A stretch of 42,566 nt of DNA from Fusibacter bizertensis (GTDB lineage Bacteria > Bacillota > Clostridia > Peptostreptococcales > Acidaminobacteraceae): the NCBI RefSeq assembly GCF_029914245.1, contig NZ_JARYZI010000016.1:1-42566 (forward strand). The letters are read 5' to 3'. The notes under the pieces are model-generated. The model saw only the letters and a program-made list of their open reading frames with translations, was not told the origin of the DNA and did no database searches. The translations under genes were made by a program, and so were the position numbers. The number at the start of each line of letters is the position of its first letter. Position 1 is the first letter of the stretch. Of the stretch, positions 14,101-23,234 are shown piece after piece.

Positions 14101-15417
14101 ATGAGTGAATTTATCAACAATAGAGAAAAAAGACAAGAACAGCTAAAGGGCTTGATCAAAAAATTACATGATGGTGCAACCGTAGACCAAGTAAAAGCAG
14201 AATTTGATGCGTTAACAACAGGGATTACTGCTATAGAGATCACCGAGATGGAGCAAGCACTTGTCAATGAAGGCATGCCAGTTGAGGAGATACAAAGACT
14301 TTGCGATGTTCATGCTTCTGTCTTTAAAGGATCGATAGAGGATATTCATAGAGAAGAGGGTATTAATTTTGATGGTTTTGATGAAGGACACCCAGTTCAC
14401 ACTTTTAAAAAAGAAAACCGCAAAATCGAATCAACTCTTGAAGAAGTTTTAAATTACCTCAGTGATTATACTGAAAATCCAATAGCATCAAAAGTTGAAA
14501 AGCTCAAATTTAGTTTGATTAAACTATCTACGATAGATTTACATTATAAGCGTAAAGAAAACTTGCTTTTTCCATATATGGAAAGATACGATATTACTGC
14601 ACCTCCGCAGGTTATGTGGGGCGTTGATGATGAAATTCGAGCAGACCTTAAAACGTTGATCAAACACTTAACACTAGAAAAACCAGACGTTCCTGAGGTA
14701 AACCAATTGACGAGGAAACTTGTAGACAGTGTCAGTGAGATGATTTTTAAAGAAGAAGAAATTATGTTTCCTATGGTTCTAGAAAAGTTTACGCAAGAAG
14801 AGTGGCAAGAGATTGAGAAAGCAAGTGCTGAGATTGGTTACACCTTATTGCCTGTTGTGAAAAGGTGGCTTCCAGTGACAGCAAATACTATTCCTGATTT
14901 AGAAAATAAAGCGCAAGAAGTAAAAAGAGAATTAAAAGATGAGCATATGATGAAAACAGTCACTGAAAATGATGAAGATGTAGTAATCAATAGAATTAAA
15001 AAAGATGCACAAACTGTTATTCCATTTGATGCAGGAAGTTTGACATCACTTGAAGTCAATGCGATTCTAAATACAATCCCATTTGACATGACATTTGTAG
15101 ATGCAAATGATCGTGTCAAATACTTTACACAAGGTAAAGAGCGTATCTTCGATAGACCCATCACCATCTTAGGAAGAGAAGTAAAACACTGCCACCCACC
15201 AAAGAGTGTGCATATTGTAGAGAAAATTGTAGAAGATCTAAAAAGTGGTGCAAAAGATAACGAAGACTTCTGGATTAGGATGGGCGAGCAGTTTGTTTAT
15301 ATCAGATATTTTGCAGTTAGAAGTAAAACAGGTGAGTTTCTTGGCACACTTGAAATCACACAAAATATTAAACCAATCACCGAACTTGAAGGTGAGAAAA
15401 GACTGATGTCAAACTGA
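14101..15417 (+). CDS. DUF438 - hemerythrin - PAS protein
   Basis: The product has 438 residues. The ATG is preceded by AAGGAGG inside the DUF1858 stop region. Residues of about 10-80 form DUF438 (LKGLIKKLHDGATVDQVKAE... EMEQALVNEGMPVEEIQRL). Residues 95-235 form an HHE hemerythrin-like four-helix domain with diiron ligand candidates in EGHPVHTFKKEN, LHYKRKENLLFPYME and FKEEEIMFP. Residues of about 310-430 form a PAS-type domain (LNTIPFDMTFVDANDRVKYF... ILGREVKHCHPP). The architecture is a known clostridial one thought to sense or detoxify oxygen or nitric oxide; I infer that role rather than see it. No signal peptide. Confidence 0.88.
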   Translation: MSEFINNREKRQEQLKGLIKKLHDGATVDQVKAEFDALTTGITAIEITEMEQALVNEGMPVEEIQRLCDVHASVFKGSIEDIHREEGINFDGFDEGHPVHTFKKENRKIESTLEEVLNYLSDYTENPIASKVEKLKFSLIKLSTIDLHYKRKENLLFPYMERYDITAPPQVMWGVDDEIRADLKTLIKHLTLEKPDVPEVNQLTRKLVDSVSEMIFKEEEIMFPMVLEKFTQEEWQEIEKASAEIGYTLLPVVKRWLPVTANTIPDLENKAQEVKRELKDEHMMKTVTENDEDVVINRIKKDAQTVIPFDAGSLTSLEVNAILNTIPFDMTFVDANDRVKYFTQGKERIFDRPITILGREVKHCHPPKSVHIVEKIVEDLKSGAKDNEDFWIRMGEQFVYIRYFAVRSKTGEFLGTLEITQNIKPITELEGEKRLMSN

Positions 15418-15429
15418 TATGATACTGAT

Positions 15430-15487
15430 AACCTTATAAAGCACTTTTAGGACATTTTGTTCTAGAGAGCCTTATAAGGTTTTTTTA
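15430..15487 (+). terminator. Rho-independent terminator
   Basis: A perfect 10-bp stem AACCTTATAA (15430-15439) / TTATAAGGTT (15472-15481) with a long loop is followed by seven or eight T residues. It ends the DUF1858-DUF438 operon. Confidence 0.8.
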
Positions 15488-15623
15488 TTGATTTTATGAG
15501 GCAATCTACTTTTCCGTGGTAAGTTTGAAACCCCAGTCAATTATGATAAAATAAAGAAAATGAAACAAAAAACAAAGAACCAATGTCAAAGTGTATTGAC
15601 TAAGTGATCAGGGAGGTAGTTTC

Positions 15624-16364
15624 ATGGATTTTGAAGGAAAAGTATGCATCGTAACGGGTGGTTCAAGTGGAATTGGAAAAAATATCTGTGAAAGCTTTTT
15701 AAAAAAAGGTGCTAAAGTGATTAATCTTGATATTATAAAGCCAAAACTTGAACAAAATGACAAATACGAGTATATCGTTTGTGATTTAAAGGAGCAATTA
15801 GAGATTCAGACAGCGATCTTACATATTACTGAGAAGTATAAAAAAGTGGACTATCTCATTAATAACGCTTGTTACAGTAACCGAGGCTTATTATCAACCT
15901 GTGATGCGAAAGCTTTCAATGAAGTGCTTCAAGTGGGGGTAACAGCGCCATATCTTTTGACGCAGGGCTTTGCAGGTTTGTTTACTCAAAAGAGTGCCAT
16001 TATAAATATCGCCTCAACAAGGGGAATGATGTCTCAAGCGGATACGGAGAGCTATTCCGCGGCTAAAGGTGGTATCATCGCTCTGACGCATGCTTTGAGT
16101 ATTAGCTTATCTGGAAAAACGCGTGTCAATGCCATCAGCCCAGGATGGATCGATACAAATGATAGCATGTTAAATCCAGAAGATCATGCACAACATCCAG
16201 CTGGAAGAGTTGGTGTACCCGGTGATATCAGTGAGATGGTGATGTTTTTATGCAGTGAATCTGCAGGCTTTATAACGGGTCAAAATTTTGTGGTTGATGG
16301 TGGTATGTCAAAGCAGATGATTTACCATAACGACCACGGATGGAAATTTCAATCAGAATCATAA
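15624..16364 (+). CDS. Short-chain dehydrogenase/reductase
   Basis: The product has 246 residues, with an ATG after GGGAGG. It is a classical SDR with the TGGSSGIG cofactor loop near residues 11-18, NNA near residue 86, a catalytic serine in NIASTRG and the YSAAK motif near 150. SPGW and FITGQNFVVDGG mark the C-terminal end. It catalyses NAD(P)-dependent oxidation or reduction of an alcohol or ketone of unknown identity. The macro-domain gene follows by 20 bases with its own RBS, so the two may form an operon. Confidence 0.92.
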   Translation: MDFEGKVCIVTGGSSGIGKNICESFLKKGAKVINLDIIKPKLEQNDKYEYIVCDLKEQLEIQTAILHITEKYKKVDYLINNACYSNRGLLSTCDAKAFNEVLQVGVTAPYLLTQGFAGLFTQKSAIINIASTRGMMSQADTESYSAAKGGIIALTHALSISLSGKTRVNAISPGWIDTNDSMLNPEDHAQHPAGRVGVPGDISEMVMFLCSESAGFITGQNFVVDGGMSKQMIYHNDHGWKFQSES

Positions 16365-16384
16365 TATGAAAAGGCGGTGAACAA

Positions 16385-17392
16385 ATGCCATTTGAAATCA
16401 TAAGAGCAGATATAACGACTCTAAAAGTAGATGCAATCGTCAATGCAGCAAACACTTCGCTACTTGGCGGGGGTGGTGTTGATGGTGCAATTCATAAAGC
16501 GGCTGGACCTAAGCTTCTAGAGGCATGTAAACCACTTGGTGGATGTGTCGTAGGGCAGTGCAAACTTACAAAAGGGTTTGACCTTCCTGCTAAATATGTG
16601 ATACACACCGTTGGACCAATATGGCAAGGTGGCAATTCTGGCGAGGGTGAACACTTATTATCTTGCTATGCTACAGCACTTGAACTAGCTAAGGACAGAA
16701 AAATAGAAAGCATCGCATTTCCTCTAATTTCAACAGGTGCTTATGGATTTCCCAAGGATCTAGCAATCACGATAGCTAGTAATGTCATCAGAAACTTTTT
16801 AATTGACAATGATATGATGATCTATCTAGTGGTATTTGATAGGGATGCTTTTAAACTTTCTCAAAGTAGACATGCATCTATAAAAGCATATATAGACGAT
16901 CACTTTGTTGATGAGCATCATGATCATAGAAGGCAGTATAATAGTGTAGACGATGAGGCGTTTGTTACCTATAGTATCAATAAAATGATTTATAAAGAAG
17001 CGCCAGATAAATCAATAAAGAAACAACGCAGTTTAAACGATGTTTTGGATCAACTTGAAGATACATTTTCAGAGCGTTTACTTAGATGGATCGATGTGAA
17101 AGAAAGAACCGATGTTGAAGTCTATAAGCGTGCTAATATTGATCGCAAACACTTTTCAAAGATTCGTGGAGACAAATTTTATAAACCAAGCAAAGCAACA
17201 GCGATAGCCTTTGCAATAGCACTAGAGCTCAATAGAGACGAAACTGACGATTTATTACTCACTGCTGGATATGCGCTTTCAAATAGCAACAAATTTGATT
17301 TGATCATAAAGTATTTTATCGAAAAGCAGATCTATGATTTATATACGATTAATGAAACCCTATTTGCCTTTGAACAACCACTACTTGCATAA
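16385..17392 (+). CDS. Macro domain protein with a C-terminal helical regulator-like domain
   Basis: The product has 335 residues, with an ATG after AAGGCGGTGA. Residues 1-160 form a macro domain: [20 protein letters not shown] is the ADP-ribose loop, and [10 protein letters not shown] the second loop. MacroD-type enzymes bind or remove ADP-ribose or O-acetyl-ADP-ribose. Residues of about 205-335 form a separate helical domain ([49 protein letters not shown]) that resembles an XRE-like helical bundle commonly fused to macro domains in Firmicutes. Its function is not known to me. The VWA gene follows 100 bases later on the same strand. Confidence 0.85.
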   Translation: MPFEIIRADITTLKVDAIVNAANTSLLGGGGVDGAIHKAAGPKLLEACKPLGGCVVGQCKLTKGFDLPAKYVIHTVGPIWQGGNSGEGEHLLSCYATALELAKDRKIESIAFPLISTGAYGFPKDLAITIASNVIRNFLIDNDMMIYLVVFDRDAFKLSQSRHASIKAYIDDHFVDEHHDHRRQYNSVDDEAFVTYSINKMIYKEAPDKSIKKQRSLNDVLDQLEDTFSERLLRWIDVKERTDVEVYKRANIDRKHFSKIRGDKFYKPSKATAIAFAIALELNRDETDDLLLTAGYALSNSNKFDLIIKYFIEKQIYDLYTINETLFAFEQPLLA

Positions 17393-17491
17393 ATGTCGCT
17401 TTTGATGCGACCATCTGCTCCTATATACATGATATCCTTTAAATAGAGTTAGCGAATAACATCTTATGCTGAAATTAAAGGAGGCTATATT

Positions 17492-18139
17492 ATGAAAAAG
17501 GGATTAACAGAACTAATCTTTATCTTAGATAGAAGTGGTTCAATGTCAGGACTTGAACTTGATACCATAGGTGGCTATAATGCTATGCTTACTAAGCAGA
17601 GGGCAGAAAATGGCGAAGCAGTCATTACAACAGTGTTGTTTGATGATAATTATGAACTTTTACATGACAGAATTAACCTTAAAGGCATCAAATCATTAAC
17701 ATCGGAAGAATACTTTGTAAGAGGTACAACAGCACTACTTGATGCAATTGGGAAAACCATTCAGAAGATTAAAAATGTTCAAGAAAACACACTAGAAGCA
17801 GAAAAAGCGGAGAAAGTTTTGTTTGTCATCACCACAGATGGACAAGAAAATGCAAGCTTAGAATACACATATGATAAAGTTAGAATGTTGATAGAAAAGC
17901 AAAAACGTGAGCATGGCTGGGAGTTTATATTTTTAGGTGCAAATATTGATGCGGTTTCTGAAGCACGTAAATTTGGAATTGATAGCAGTAGAGCGGCTAG
18001 GTTTAACAATGATAGAGAAGGTATCCAGCTAAACTATGAAGCTGTAAGTGAAGCTATCAGTGAACTTCGCTCAGATAGTATAATATCTTCAAAATGGAAA
18101 AGCAGTATTGAGAAGGACTACCAGACCAGAAAACTGTAA
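17492..18139 (+). CDS. VWA domain protein
   Basis: The product has 215 residues, with an ATG after AAAGGAGG. It is a single von Willebrand factor A domain with a complete MIDAS: DRSGSMSG (residues 12-19), a threonine in RGTTALLDAIG, and an aspartate in ITTDGQEN. No signal peptide or membrane helix is present, so it is a cytoplasmic Mg2+-dependent protein-interaction module. Together with the macro-helical protein upstream it makes a plausible two-component module. The partner and role are unknown. Confidence 0.88.
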   Translation: MKKGLTELIFILDRSGSMSGLELDTIGGYNAMLTKQRAENGEAVITTVLFDDNYELLHDRINLKGIKSLTSEEYFVRGTTALLDAIGKTIQKIKNVQENTLEAEKAEKVLFVITTDGQENASLEYTYDKVRMLIEKQKREHGWEFIFLGANIDAVSEARKFGIDSSRAARFNNDREGIQLNYEAVSEAISELRSDSIISSKWKSSIEKDYQTRKL

Positions 18140-18223
18140 AGTGAAAACTGAAAACCTAAAAATTAAAAATTGAAAATTGAAAATGACAAAAAGAAAGAAT
18201 TGTTGTAATTTTCTAAAAACTTA

Positions 18224-18252
18224 TTGACAACTTACACGAGAAGCGTTAATAT
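18224..18252 (+). promoter_or_regulatory. Promoter of the leucine operon
   Basis: TTGACA (18224-18229), a 17-base spacer and TAATAT (18247-18252) form a near-consensus sigma-A promoter about 70 bases upstream of the T-box stem I. It drives leuA-leuC-leuDB through the attenuator. Confidence 0.8.
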
Positions 18253-18317
18253 CATATACAATAACCAAAACGATACAAAATACAGTATACAATGCAATAA
18301 GGGAATTAGTTTATCAC

Positions 18318-18590
18318 TGTTTCAGTTTTAGAGAGCCGATGTTTGGTGTAAATCGGTACTGAAGTGAAAGACGACTCACTCCTTAGCAGCAGTCCCGAAC
18401 AGAGTCTAAGTATGAAAGTGATTTCTAACTAGCCTTATGTAAGGATTGACGGGCCGTCCCGTTACAGACGTAGGATTTAATAGAATCCGATGAGTGATCT
18501 CTATTTGTGATAGAGATAATTAGGGTGGTACCACGTGGCATATTCCTCGTCCCTGTAAGCGCAAAGCGCATACAGTGACGGGGTTTTTTT
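18318..18590 (+). ncRNA. Leucine T-box leader with CTC specifier
   Basis: The AGAGAG of stem I (about 18332) leads into a CCGAT...ATCGG distal stem and then a specifier loop, GACTCACTCC, in which CTC (18375-18377, a Leu codon) is followed by A. The conserved T-box core AGGGTGGTACCACG is at 18522-18535. Uncharged leucyl-tRNA pairing with CTC and the T-box bulge would favour the antiterminator over the terminator that follows. Leucine is the expected amino acid, given the operon downstream. Confidence 0.92.
18545..18590 (+). terminator. T-box attenuator terminator
   Basis: CCTCGTCCCTGTA (18545-18557) pairs with TACAGTGACGGGG (18571-18583), with an inner AGCGC...GCGC extension and a T run 18584-18590. 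The left arm overlaps the region that pairs in the antiterminator. Confidence 0.88.
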
Positions 18591-18594
18591 ATTA

Positions 18595-18674
18595 AGACAC
18601 AACTACCTTGTGACAGAATCAGAGGGCTCGATGCCCGAAGATTTTCAAAAGAGTCACAACTACCTTGTCACAGA
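18595..18674 (+). repeat. 22-bp direct repeat and hairpin between the attenuator and leuA
   Basis: GACACAACTACCTTGTGACAGA (18595-18616) recurs as a variant at 18653-18674 with 20 of 22 bases identical. TTGTGAC of copy 1 (18608-18614) can also pair with GTCACAA of copy 2 (18653-18659), enclosing a GGGC-TCGAT-GCCC hairpin. It lies after the terminator, so it would be present only in read-through mRNA. The role is unknown; it may be a second control element, a processing site or a duplication scar. Confidence 0.5.
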
Positions 18675-18712
18675 TACCTTCACATGGCGAAATAATAAAG
18701 GAGAAAAAAGCG

Positions 18713-20245
18713 ATGAATAGGATCAAGATATTTGACACTACTTTGAGAGATGGAGAACAGTCACCAGGTTGTAGTATGAACTTAAGAGAAAAGATAGATG
18801 TAGCTTTGCAGCTAGAGCGTCTGAAGGTAGATGTGATCGAAGCTGGTTTTGCTATAGCATCCTTAGGTGATTTTAATTCAATTCGTGAGATTTCTAGTGC
18901 AGTTAGAGATGTTACCGTTGCCAGTTTATCAAGAGCAATCCCAAAAGATATCCAGACGGCATATGAAGCGGTAAAAATTGCGAAAAGGCCTAGAATTCAT
19001 ACTTTTATTGCAACTTCTGATATTCACATGACCTATAAACTCAAGATGAAACCTGAGGATGTTTTGTTAAGGGCAACTGACATGGTTAAGTACGCTAAGA
19101 CTTTATGTGAAGACATTGAGTTTTCTGCAGAAGACGCTTCTCGTACTAGACCAGAATTTTTATATCGTATACTAGAGTCCGTTATAAAAGCAGGAGCAAC
19201 TGTGGTGAATATACCAGATACAGTTGGTTATACAACGCCTGACGAATTCTATCGTCTCATCAAAGGTATCAAAGAGAATGTCTCCAATATCCACCGCGCA
19301 GAAATTTCGGTACACTGTCACAACGATCTTGGTCTTGCAGTTGCTAATTCACTTTCGGCGATCAGTGCGGGCGCTTCTCAGATCGAGTGTACGGTTAACG
19401 GTATAGGTGAACGCGCAGGAAATGCCGCTTTGGAAGAAATCGTTATGGCGATTGACACGCGGAAAGATTTTTATCACATGACGACTAACATTGATACAAA
19501 ACAAATCTTTCATACCAGTAAATTGATCAGTAAAGTTACAGGTAATAGAGTTCAAAATAATAAAGCGATTGTCGGTGAAAATGCATTCGCGCATGAATCT
19601 GGTATTCATCAACATGGTATGCTTGCCAATTCAAGTACTTATGAGATTATGACGCCAGAGTCCGTGGGCATAACTAAAAACAATCTTGTTTTAGGAAAAC
19701 ATTCAGGTAGACATGCCCTTTTAGAACGCATAAATACACTAGGATATCAATTATCCACAGAGAAACTGGATGATATTTTTACTGAGTTCAAATTATTAGC
19801 AGACAAAAAGAAAGTGATATATGACCGAGATATAGAGGCGTTGATACAAGAAAAAGCAGGAAAAATTGAGAATGCATATAAATTAAGTCATTTTGTCATC
19901 AATTCTGGGAATACGATTACTGCCACTGCAAATATTATGCTACTTAAGAATAATGAAAATTTTGAAGCTGTCTCACATGGTCATGGGCCAGTGGATGCGG
20001 CTTTTAAAGCTATAGAAAGTATCATAGGGGATCGCTTTGAGCTTGAGGACTACACACTTCAGTCTGTGACCGAGGGTGAAGATGCTCTAGGAGAAGCCAT
20101 GGTAAAGATCAAGTTTGGTGAGGGGATATGGAACGGCTATGGACTGAGTACAGATGTGATAGAAGCGAGTATAGAGGCGTACTTAAATGCAATTAATAAA
20201 GGACTGCATTTTGGAGAAGATAAGGAGGCGTTAAAATGGGCATGA
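18713..20245 (+). CDS. leuA: 2-isopropylmalate synthase
   Basis: The product has 510 residues. ATG 18713 follows AAGGAG (18698-18703); an earlier in-frame start at 18665 lacks an SD. LeuA condenses acetyl-CoA with 2-ketoisovalerate to give 2-isopropylmalate, the first committed step to leucine. [15 protein letters not shown] (about residues 8-22) and [13 protein letters not shown] are the catalytic and metal-binding motifs, and [11 protein letters not shown] is the family signature. The C-terminal part from about residue 390 is the LeuA allosteric (leucine feedback) domain. It is normal length for LeuA of this type. Its stop overlaps leuC by 10 bases. Control is by the T-box upstream. Confidence 0.96.
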   Translation: MNRIKIFDTTLRDGEQSPGCSMNLREKIDVALQLERLKVDVIEAGFAIASLGDFNSIREISSAVRDVTVASLSRAIPKDIQTAYEAVKIAKRPRIHTFIATSDIHMTYKLKMKPEDVLLRATDMVKYAKTLCEDIEFSAEDASRTRPEFLYRILESVIKAGATVVNIPDTVGYTTPDEFYRLIKGIKENVSNIHRAEISVHCHNDLGLAVANSLSAISAGASQIECTVNGIGERAGNAALEEIVMAIDTRKDFYHMTTNIDTKQIFHTSKLISKVTGNRVQNNKAIVGENAFAHESGIHQHGMLANSSTYEIMTPESVGITKNNLVLGKHSGRHALLERINTLGYQLSTEKLDDIFTEFKLLADKKKVIYDRDIEALIQEKAGKIENAYKLSHFVINSGNTITATANIMLLKNNENFEAVSHGHGPVDAAFKAIESIIGDRFELEDYTLQSVTEGEDALGEAMVKIKFGEGIWNGYGLSTDVIEASIEAYLNAINKGLHFGEDKEALKWA

Positions 20246-21549
20246 CAATGACACAGAAGATTCTAGCTGCACATGCAGGATTACCTACGGTTAAAGCTGG
20301 ACAACTGATAGAAGTATCACTTGATTTGGTTCTTGGAAATGATATAACTACACCTGTAGCGATTAAAGCTTTTGAAGAAATGGGAATCAGTGAAGTATTT
20401 AATCGAGATAAAATCGCGATAGTACCAGATCATTTTACTCCAAATAAAGATATAAAGTCTGCAGAGCAATGTCAGATGATCAGAAAATTTTCAAAGGCTA
20501 AAGGGATTGTAAATTATTTTGAAGTGGGTGAGATGGGAATTGAACATGGTCTTATCCCAGAAAAAGGGCTTGTTGTACCTGGTGATGTGGCAATAGGCGC
20601 TGATTCTCATACCTGTACATATGGGGCCTTAGGTGCTTTCTCAACGGGTGTAGGAAGTACCGATATGGCAGCGGGGATGGCAACTGGAAAGGCTTGGTTT
20701 AAAGTGCCTACTGCGATAAAGTTCAATCTTCATGGCGCACTGAAAGGATGGACAAGCGGAAAAGATGTCATCTTATATATCATAGGTCTTATCGGTGTAG
20801 ATGGTGCACTATATAAATCAATGGAGTTTTGTGGTGAGGGTATTGCAAGTTTAACTATGGATGATCGATTTGCGATGACCAATATGGCCATAGAAGCGGG
20901 GGCTAAAAATGGTATTTTTCCAGTTGATCAACAGACGATCGCGTATGTTGAGAATTATGCAAAAGCCACGCGTCCTTACACTGTTTTTGAAGCAGATGAC
21001 GATGCAGTTTATGAACAAATTATCGATATACATCTAGATGATATAACTTCAGTTGTTGCTTTTCCGCATCTTCCTGAAAACACACGAAACATAGAAGCTG
21101 TGGGCGATGTTGCTATAGATCAAGTTGTGATTGGCTCATGCACCAATGGTAGAATTCAAGATCTTAGAGAAGCTGCGGCAATTTTTAAAGGGAGAAAAGT
21201 TGCTAAGGGGGTAAGAGCAATTGTCTTTCCTGTGACACAGCGCGTTTATTTAGAGGCATTACGCGAAGGGCTAATAGAAACGTTTATCTTAGCTAACGTT
21301 GTCGTAAGTACACCAACTTGTGGGCCATGTTTGGGCGGCCATATGGGTATCTTAGCCAAAGGCGAACGTGCACTGGCAACTACGAACAGAAACTTTGTAG
21401 GAAGAATGGGACACCCTGAGTCGGAAGTATATCTTGCAAGTCCTGCAGTTGCAGCAGCCACAGCAGTTAAAGGCAAGATCACTAACCCAGTTGAATTAGT
21501 TAAAGATAATGAGACACGTCTATATGAAACAGTAGGAGGTAGGATATGA
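20236..21549 (+). CDS. leuC: 3-isopropylmalate dehydratase large subunit
   Basis: The product has 437 residues. The ATG follows AAGGAGG (20221-20227) and overlaps the end of leuA. LeuC is the aconitase-type [4Fe-4S] subunit that isomerises 2- to 3-isopropylmalate together with LeuD. Cluster cysteines are visible in GSCTNGR and in [26 protein letters not shown] is the family signature. The length (about 420-440) matches the shorter archaeal/clostridial LeuC branch rather than the roughly 466-residue enterobacterial form. Its stop overlaps the next start by four bases (ATGA), so translation is coupled to the LeuD-LeuB fusion. Confidence 0.95.
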   Translation: MGMTMTQKILAAHAGLPTVKAGQLIEVSLDLVLGNDITTPVAIKAFEEMGISEVFNRDKIAIVPDHFTPNKDIKSAEQCQMIRKFSKAKGIVNYFEVGEMGIEHGLIPEKGLVVPGDVAIGADSHTCTYGALGAFSTGVGSTDMAAGMATGKAWFKVPTAIKFNLHGALKGWTSGKDVILYIIGLIGVDGALYKSMEFCGEGIASLTMDDRFAMTNMAIEAGAKNGIFPVDQQTIAYVENYAKATRPYTVFEADDDAVYEQIIDIHLDDITSVVAFPHLPENTRNIEAVGDVAIDQVVIGSCTNGRIQDLREAAAIFKGRKVAKGVRAIVFPVTQRVYLEALREGLIETFILANVVVSTPTCGPCLGGHMGILAKGERALATTNRNFVGRMGHPESEVYLASPAVAAATAVKGKITNPVELVKDNETRLYETVGGRI

Positions 21550-23165
21550 TTGTAAGTGGAAAAGTTTTTAAGTATGGTGATAATATAGATACAGATGTGA
21601 TCATTCCTGCGAGGTACCTGAGCACGTCAATCCCAAGTGAACTTGCGAAATATTGTATGGAGGATATTGATGCTCACTTTGCAAATTCAGTTGAAAAAGG
21701 CGATATTATTGTTGCAAATCATAATTTTGGCTGTGGTTCATCACGTGAACATGCCCCTATCGCTATTAAGGCATCAGGGATATCGTGTGTTATCGCAAAA
21801 ACATTTGCACGAATTTTTTATCGTAACGCCATCAATATAGGTTTACCAATCATGGAATGTGAAGCTGCAGTGGAAGCCATTGAAGCAGGCGATAAAGTTG
21901 AAATCGATTTTATAACAGGTGAGATAAGGAATTTAACAAAGAATGAGTCTTATGAGGCGAGCCCTTTTCCTGAGTTTATCCAAAATATTATTTCACAAGG
22001 CGGCTTAACTTTTTACACACAAAACCAGCAATCAGCTCAGATCAATCAAAACGATAAAATGAAAGATGACGTGTATAGAAAAGAATTGAGAAATTATAAG
22101 ATAGCAGTATTACCAGGTGATGGCGTTGGTCCAGAGGTAGTTAGTGAAGCGGTAAAAGTATTAAAACATATTGGCAATCGCTTTCACATAAACTTTGAGT
22201 TTATTCAAGATTTAATTGGTGGCGCAGCTATTGATCAGTTTGGAGAAGCTTTGCCAGCACATACGCTTGAGACATGTAAACTGAGTGATGCCGTGTTGCT
22301 AGGATCAGTTGGAGGACCTAAATGGGATGATTTAACAGGTGAAAAAAGACCCGAAAAAGCATTACTAGGTCTTAGAAAAGGATTAAATCTCTATGCAAAT
22401 ATACGCCCTGCAATGATGTATGAATCTCTTAAAGGTGCATGCCCTTTAAAATCTGAACGCATCTCAGATGGTTTCGATATATGTGTTGTTCGTGAACTCA
22501 CAGGTGGTATATACTTTGGAAAACGAGGAACGAAAGTCAATACATCTGGCTACGACGAAGCCTATGATATCGAGTCTTATAGTAGTGAAGAGGTACGAAG
22601 AATTGGGATTGAAGCATTTGAAATTGCAATGAAGAGAAAAAAGAAAGTGATAAGTGTAGATAAGGCAAATGTTTTGGAGAGTTCAAGGCTTTGGCGGAAA
22701 GAAATGGACATTTTGTCAAAAAAATATCCTGAAGTTAGTTTAGAACATATGTATGTAGATAATGCTGCGATGCAGCTGATTAAGTCACCTAGTCAATTTG
22801 ACGTTATTGTGACATCAAATATGTTTGGGGACATACTTTCGGATGAAGCGAGCATGCTCACTGGTTCAATAGGGATGCTGCCTTCTGCAAGTTTAGGAAG
22901 TACTAAGAAAGGACTGTTTGAACCAATACATGGTTCTGCGCCAGATATAGCAGGTCTAGATATTGCTAATCCCATCGCTACTATTTTATCTGCTGCTATG
23001 ATGTTAAGGCACAGTTTTGGCTGTGATCTTGAGGCAGGTACAATTGAGAAAGCCGTAGAAACAGTTTTAAATTCAGGTTTTAGAACCGTGGATATATTTG
23101 AAAATGGAAAGAAGTTAGTTGGAACAACTGAGATGGGCGATTTGATCGTTAAAGCGATAGAGTAA
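21546..23165 (+). CDS. leuD-leuB: LeuD-LeuB fusion: 3-isopropylmalate dehydratase small subunit joined to 3-isopropylmalate dehydrogenase
   Basis: The product has 539 residues in one uninterrupted frame, with the ATG behind AGGAGG. Residues 1-158 are a complete LeuD ([30 protein letters not shown]). Residues 159-182 are a polar linker rich in Q, N, D and K. Residues 183-539 are a complete LeuB ([65 protein letters not shown]). The dehydratase small subunit and the next enzyme, the NAD-dependent oxidative decarboxylase, are normally separate genes of about 165 and 355 residues. No SD-preceded internal start is present at the LeuB boundary. All catalytic motifs look intact, so both activities are expected. 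Confidence 0.93.
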   Translation: MIVSGKVFKYGDNIDTDVIIPARYLSTSIPSELAKYCMEDIDAHFANSVEKGDIIVANHNFGCGSSREHAPIAIKASGISCVIAKTFARIFYRNAINIGLPIMECEAAVEAIEAGDKVEIDFITGEIRNLTKNESYEASPFPEFIQNIISQGGLTFYTQNQQSAQINQNDKMKDDVYRKELRNYKIAVLPGDGVGPEVVSEAVKVLKHIGNRFHINFEFIQDLIGGAAIDQFGEALPAHTLETCKLSDAVLLGSVGGPKWDDLTGEKRPEKALLGLRKGLNLYANIRPAMMYESLKGACPLKSERISDGFDICVVRELTGGIYFGKRGTKVNTSGYDEAYDIESYSSEEVRRIGIEAFEIAMKRKKKVISVDKANVLESSRLWRKEMDILSKKYPEVSLEHMYVDNAAMQLIKSPSQFDVIVTSNMFGDILSDEASMLTGSIGMLPSASLGSTKKGLFEPIHGSAPDIAGLDIANPIATILSAAMMLRHSFGCDLEAGTIEKAVETVLNSGFRTVDIFENGKKLVGTTEMGDLIVKAIE

Positions 23166-23234
23166 GTGAAAAACCTCTGTATTTGATTTTTTAGATTGTC
23201 AAAAAAAGGGTATAGGAGTACAAGAGGTGGAAAA

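Noticed and set aside
18140-18223. A-rich AAAATTGAAAATTGAAAA tract as a repeat element
   Set aside because: It is a short low-complexity run upstream of the leu promoter, at most an UP-like element.
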